A DNA stretch of 7,026 nucleotides. Source: an uncultured Collinsella sp. (GTDB lineage: Bacteria > Actinomycetota > Coriobacteriia > Coriobacteriales > Coriobacteriaceae). The stretch covers positions 1 through 7,026 of the forward strand of contig CABQXG010000064.1 in NCBI GenBank assembly GCA_902468045.1, read 5' to 3'. Positions 4,730 to 7,026 of the stretch are shown here, one piece after another. Below the pieces are notes generated by a model. The model saw only the letters and a program-made list of their open reading frames with translations. It was not told the origin of the DNA and made no database searches. A program made the position numbers and the translations under genes. Each line of letters opens with the position of its first letter. Position 1 is the stretch's first letter.

Positions 4730-6487
4730 ATGAACGAGATTAAGTGCCCGCATTGCGGCGAAGTTTTTAAGGTCGATGCGTCCGGCTATGCGGATATCGT
4801 CAAGCAAGTACGCGATGCCGAGTTTTCGCGCGACCTGGACGAGCGTGTGAAGGCAGTCCAGCGCGAGGGCGAGCAAGCGCTGGAGCTTGAGCGCTCGCGT
4901 TCGACGGCTGCCTTGCAAAAGGCAGAGTCTCAGCGCAACGCTCAGCTTGTCGAGCAGAAGAACACTGCGGATCAGAAACTGGCGCAAGAGGTTGCCAAGC
5001 GCGATGCTGAGCTTGCCGAGCTGCGCGCTAAGCTCGAGGGCGCTGCCGCAGAGCGCGAGAGTGCAAGCCAGCGCGCGGCGGTAGAGGCACGAGCCAATGC
5101 TCAAAAGGAAAATGCCGAACTCCAGCGTGAGATTGATAGCCTGCGTGCGCAGCTTGGGCGCAAAGATGACGAAGCAAAGCTTGCCGAGTCGGCGGCGCGC
5201 AACGCTGCTCAAAACGATTTAGCTGCGCGCGACGCTCAGATTGCTGAGCTGCAGGCCAGGCTCGCCGCGGCGGACAAAGCCCAGGAGATGGCGCTTGCCG
5301 CTGCCGCGGCAGAGTCGCAGCGTGAGCTCGATGCCGCTCGCAGCGAGGCCGAGCGCGCGCTTACTGACTATCGCGCGAAGGCGCAGGAGAAGTTTTCCGC
5401 CGCAAAGGCTCAGTCCGAGCAAGAGGCCGAGGGCCTGCGTGCCCAGCTGCGCGAGCAGGAACTGATGGCAAAAATGAACCTGTCAGAGGCGGTCGCCGCG
5501 GCGGAGCGAGAGCGCGATGAGGCACGTGCCAAACTGACGAGCGAGCTGGCTGTGCGCGATTCTCGCGAGGAACAGGCCAAGGCGGCACACGAGCTCGAGC
5601 TTGCGCAGGCCAAGCGTGCGAGCGATGACCTGATTCGCTACAAGGACGAAGAGATCGAGCGCCTTAAGGACATGAAGGTCCGCCTGTCCACCAAGATGGT
5701 GGGCGAGTCGCTCGAGCAGCACTGCGAGACCGAGTTTAACCGTCTGCGCATGACGGCGTTTCCTAACGCGTACTTCGAGAAGGATAACGATGCGTCCGAG
5801 GGCACCAAGGGCGACTTTATCTTCCGCGAGTGCGACGCAAGCGGTAACGAGGTCATTTCGATTATGTTCGAGATGAAAAACGAGAACGACGAGACCGCGA
5901 CCAAACATAAAAACGAGGACTTCTTTAAGAAACTCGATCACGATCGTCGCCAGAAAGGCTGTGAGTACGCGGTGCTCTGCACGTTGCTCGAACCCGAGAG
6001 CGAGCTTTACAACGCCGGCATCGTGGACGTGAGCTATCGCTACGAGAAGATGTACGTGATTCGCCCACAGTTCTTTATTCCCATGATCACGCTTCTTCGC
6101 AACGCCGCCATGGGTTCGCTGCGCTATAAGCAGGAGCTGGCGGAGTACAAACAGCAGAATATCGACGTCACGAACTTCGAAGCCAAGATGGAAAAGTTCA
6201 AGAATGATTTCGGTCGCAACTACGAGATCGCGAGCCGCAAGTTCCAAACGGCGATCGATGAGATCGACAAGACGATTAGCCACCTGCAGAAAACCAAGGA
6301 GGCGTTGCTGTCCTCCGAGAACAATCTGCGCCTGGCCAACAAGAAGGCCGACGATCTTACCATTCGCAAGCTCACGTGGGGCAACAAGACCATGAAGGCG
6401 GCGTTTGACGAGGCACGCGGGGCTGCGACAGAGACAAACGATGAGCCAGCCGAGGCGGATTCGTATGAGGTCGATGATGCCGAGTAG
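4730..6487 (+). CDS. DUF2130-family coiled-coil protein
   Basis: A 585-residue cytoplasmic protein. It begins with a single zinc-knuckle half, KCPHCGEVF (Cys6, Cys9), then a very long Ala/Glu/Arg-rich coiled coil (about 25-315). Next come the DUF2130 core (about 318-460), a second helical stretch (about 465-545) and an acidic tail. In the core, Glu329 ([11 protein letters not shown]), Asp362 (KGDFIF) and Glu381-x-Lys383 (FEMKNE) are spaced like the catalytic E...D...ExK set of PD-(D/E)XK nucleases, followed by [20 protein letters not shown] nuclease role is inferred; the family's function is unknown to me. Because only one CxxC is present, zinc binding would need a second subunit. The start has GAGGAG five bases upstream. 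Its gene stands alone between two terminators. An SMC/RecN-like ATPase is excluded: no Walker motifs are present. Confidence 0.88.
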   Translation: MNEIKCPHCGEVFKVDASGYADIVKQVRDAEFSRDLDERVKAVQREGEQALELERSRSTAALQKAESQRNAQLVEQKNTADQKLAQEVAKRDAELAELRAKLEGAAAERESASQRAAVEARANAQKENAELQREIDSLRAQLGRKDDEAKLAESAARNAAQNDLAARDAQIAELQARLAAADKAQEMALAAAAAESQRELDAARSEAERALTDYRAKAQEKFSAAKAQSEQEAEGLRAQLREQELMAKMNLSEAVAAAERERDEARAKLTSELAVRDSREEQAKAAHELELAQAKRASDDLIRYKDEEIERLKDMKVRLSTKMVGESLEQHCETEFNRLRMTAFPNAYFEKDNDASEGTKGDFIFRECDASGNEVISIMFEMKNENDETATKHKNEDFFKKLDHDRRQKGCEYAVLCTLLEPESELYNAGIVDVSYRYEKMYVIRPQFFIPMITLLRNAAMGSLRYKQELAEYKQQNIDVTNFEAKMEKFKNDFGRNYEIASRKFQTAIDEIDKTISHLQKTKEALLSSENNLRLANKKADDLTIRKLTWGNKTMKAAFDEARGAATETNDEPAEADSYEVDDAE

Positions 6488-6506
6488 GGCATAGCGTATA
6501 GTGCAA

Positions 6507-6550
6507 AAGCGGGGCCGCTGGCGATATTGCCAACGGCCCCGCTTCGTTTC
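6507..6550. terminator. Bidirectional intrinsic terminator between convergent genes
   Basis: AAGCGGGGCCG (6507-6517) and its exact complement (6534-6544) form an 11-base-pair stem with an inner TGGC/GCCA (6519-6522 with 6529-6532). Towards the plus side TTCGTTTCGTT follows; on the minus strand the stem is followed by TTTTGC. It lies 19 bases after the DUF2130 stop and 22 bases after the helicase stop, serving both. Confidence 0.85.
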
Positions 6551-6566
6551 GTTCCAGTATGTTCGG

Positions 6567-7026
6567 CTAGTCCTCGAGCAGGTCCTCGATAAAGCCGACG
6601 CGGTAGTTTTTGAAGATGACCTCGCCGCCGTCTTGCGTGGCGTCCAGATCGACATCGCCCATGATGCCAAAGTCGTGGTCGCCATCCTCGTCGGCAAAGA
6701 TCTGGTGCACGTGCCATACGTGCGCGGTCTTCTCGTCGGACTCATCGATGGAAAACATTGCGGCGCTGCGGGCATCTCCGTCGGTGATGATCTCCTCGTG
6801 CTGCTCGTGGTAAGCGTCGAGCGCCTTTTGCCAGCGGATTTCGCTCATGCCCCAGTCGTCGTCGAGCTCGCCCAAGTCGCGAACGTGCTCGCGGGCGGCA
6901 AGGGTCACGCGGCGGAAGAGCGCGTTGCGCACCAATAGCGTGCAGCCGCGACGGTCCGCCACGACCTCGTCGATGCCCTGCGGCGGCGCAGCATCGAGGG
7001 CTGCCGGGTTGCCGGCGTTCTCCCAC
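6567..7026 (-). CDS. DEAD/DEAH-box helicase with DUF3516 C-terminus (partial)
   Basis: The last 152 residues of a protein that enters from the right edge. The frame is open to the end of the window (WENAGNPAALDAAPP...), so the GTG at 6962-6960 is an internal valine and not a start. The block LVRNALFRRVTLAAREHV, then W-x-x-ALDAYHEQHEEI-x-T-x-x-DAR, then the GDHDFGI-x-x-DVDLDA stretch, matches my memory of the DUF3516 C-terminal domain of actinobacterial superfamily II helicases. The helicase motifs themselves would lie upstream, outside the window. The tail is acidic (IEDLLED). The enzyme would act on RNA or DNA in the cytoplasm. The family call is from remembered pattern, not a search. Confidence 0.75.
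   Translation of the reverse strand, partial: WENAGNPAALDAAPPQGIDEVVADRRGCTLLVRNALFRRVTLAAREHVRDLGELDDDWGMSEIRWQKALDAYHEQHEEIITDGDARSAAMFSIDESDEKTAHVWHVHQIFADEDGDHDFGIMGDVDLDATQDGGEVIFKNYRVGFIEDLLED

Noticed and set aside
3432..4732. Identical 14-base string GAGGAGCTGCTATG at the HIRAN (3432-3445) and DUF2130 (4719-4732) starts
   Set aside because: It is a strong ribosome site plus start codon; flanking sequence is unrelated, so shared function or common origin is not supported.
4860..5640. Apparent internal repeats rich in GAG, GCG and CGC
   Set aside because: They reflect the heptad pattern and Ala/Glu/Arg composition of the coiled coil; no exact tandem unit is present.
5483..6775. 430-codon minus-strand frame opposite the DUF2130 gene
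   Set aside because: It mirrors the coiled-coil codons and crosses the bidirectional terminator; its translation shows no domain and its length comes from GC-rich third positions.

Overview
The window looks like chromosomal DNA of a high-GC, anaerobic, gut-type actinobacterium of the class Coriobacteriia, most like Collinsella. This is inferred from gene content and protein style: a reverse-rubrerythrin NADH peroxidase, a DUF3516-type actinobacterial helicase C-terminus, fermentative alcohol and aldehyde dehydrogenases, GC-rich codons and purine-rich ribosome binding sites. No rRNA, tRNA, CRISPR array or transposase gene is visible.

Layout. (1) 1-152, minus: 5' end of a rubrerythrin/NADH peroxidase gene, divergent from the next block. 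(2) 153-408: AT-rich divergent regulatory region with two Rex-like palindromes flanking the likely promoter of the alcohol dehydrogenase gene. (3) 409-3017, plus: iron-containing alcohol dehydrogenase followed 9 bases later by an aldehyde dehydrogenase that is broken by a -1-type frameshift near 1884. Together they would interconvert alcohol, aldehyde and acid with NAD(H), the kind of genes that Rex usually controls. (4) 3018-3442: an apparently empty gap that is in fact dense in structure. It has a near-perfect 16-base inverted repeat with a LexA/SOS-box-like core, a possible promoter, a hairpin that buries the Shine-Dalgarno sequence, a 27-codon gene for a hydrophobic single-pass peptide, then further hairpins and a possible antisense promoter. 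This has the layout of an SOS-controlled type I toxin (compare TisB, TxpA) and is the most interesting part of the window. (5) 3443-3967, plus: a small HIRAN-domain protein and a 59-residue acidic/basic unknown protein, likely one operon. (6) 4034-4579, plus: a calcineurin-like metallophosphoesterase, followed by a REP-like palindrome and a strong intrinsic terminator. (7) 4730-6487, plus: a 585-residue DUF2130 protein with a long coiled coil and a nuclease-like core. (8) 6507-6550: a bidirectional terminator shared with (9) 6567-7026, minus: the C-terminal end of a DUF3516-type DEAD/DEAH-box helicase that continues beyond the window.

The first half is redox and fermentation metabolism. The second half leans towards nucleic-acid handling (HIRAN, phosphoesterase, DUF2130, helicase), with the putative SOS-linked peptide between them. 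Whether the second half forms a functional group is inference; only 3443-3967 looks like an operon.
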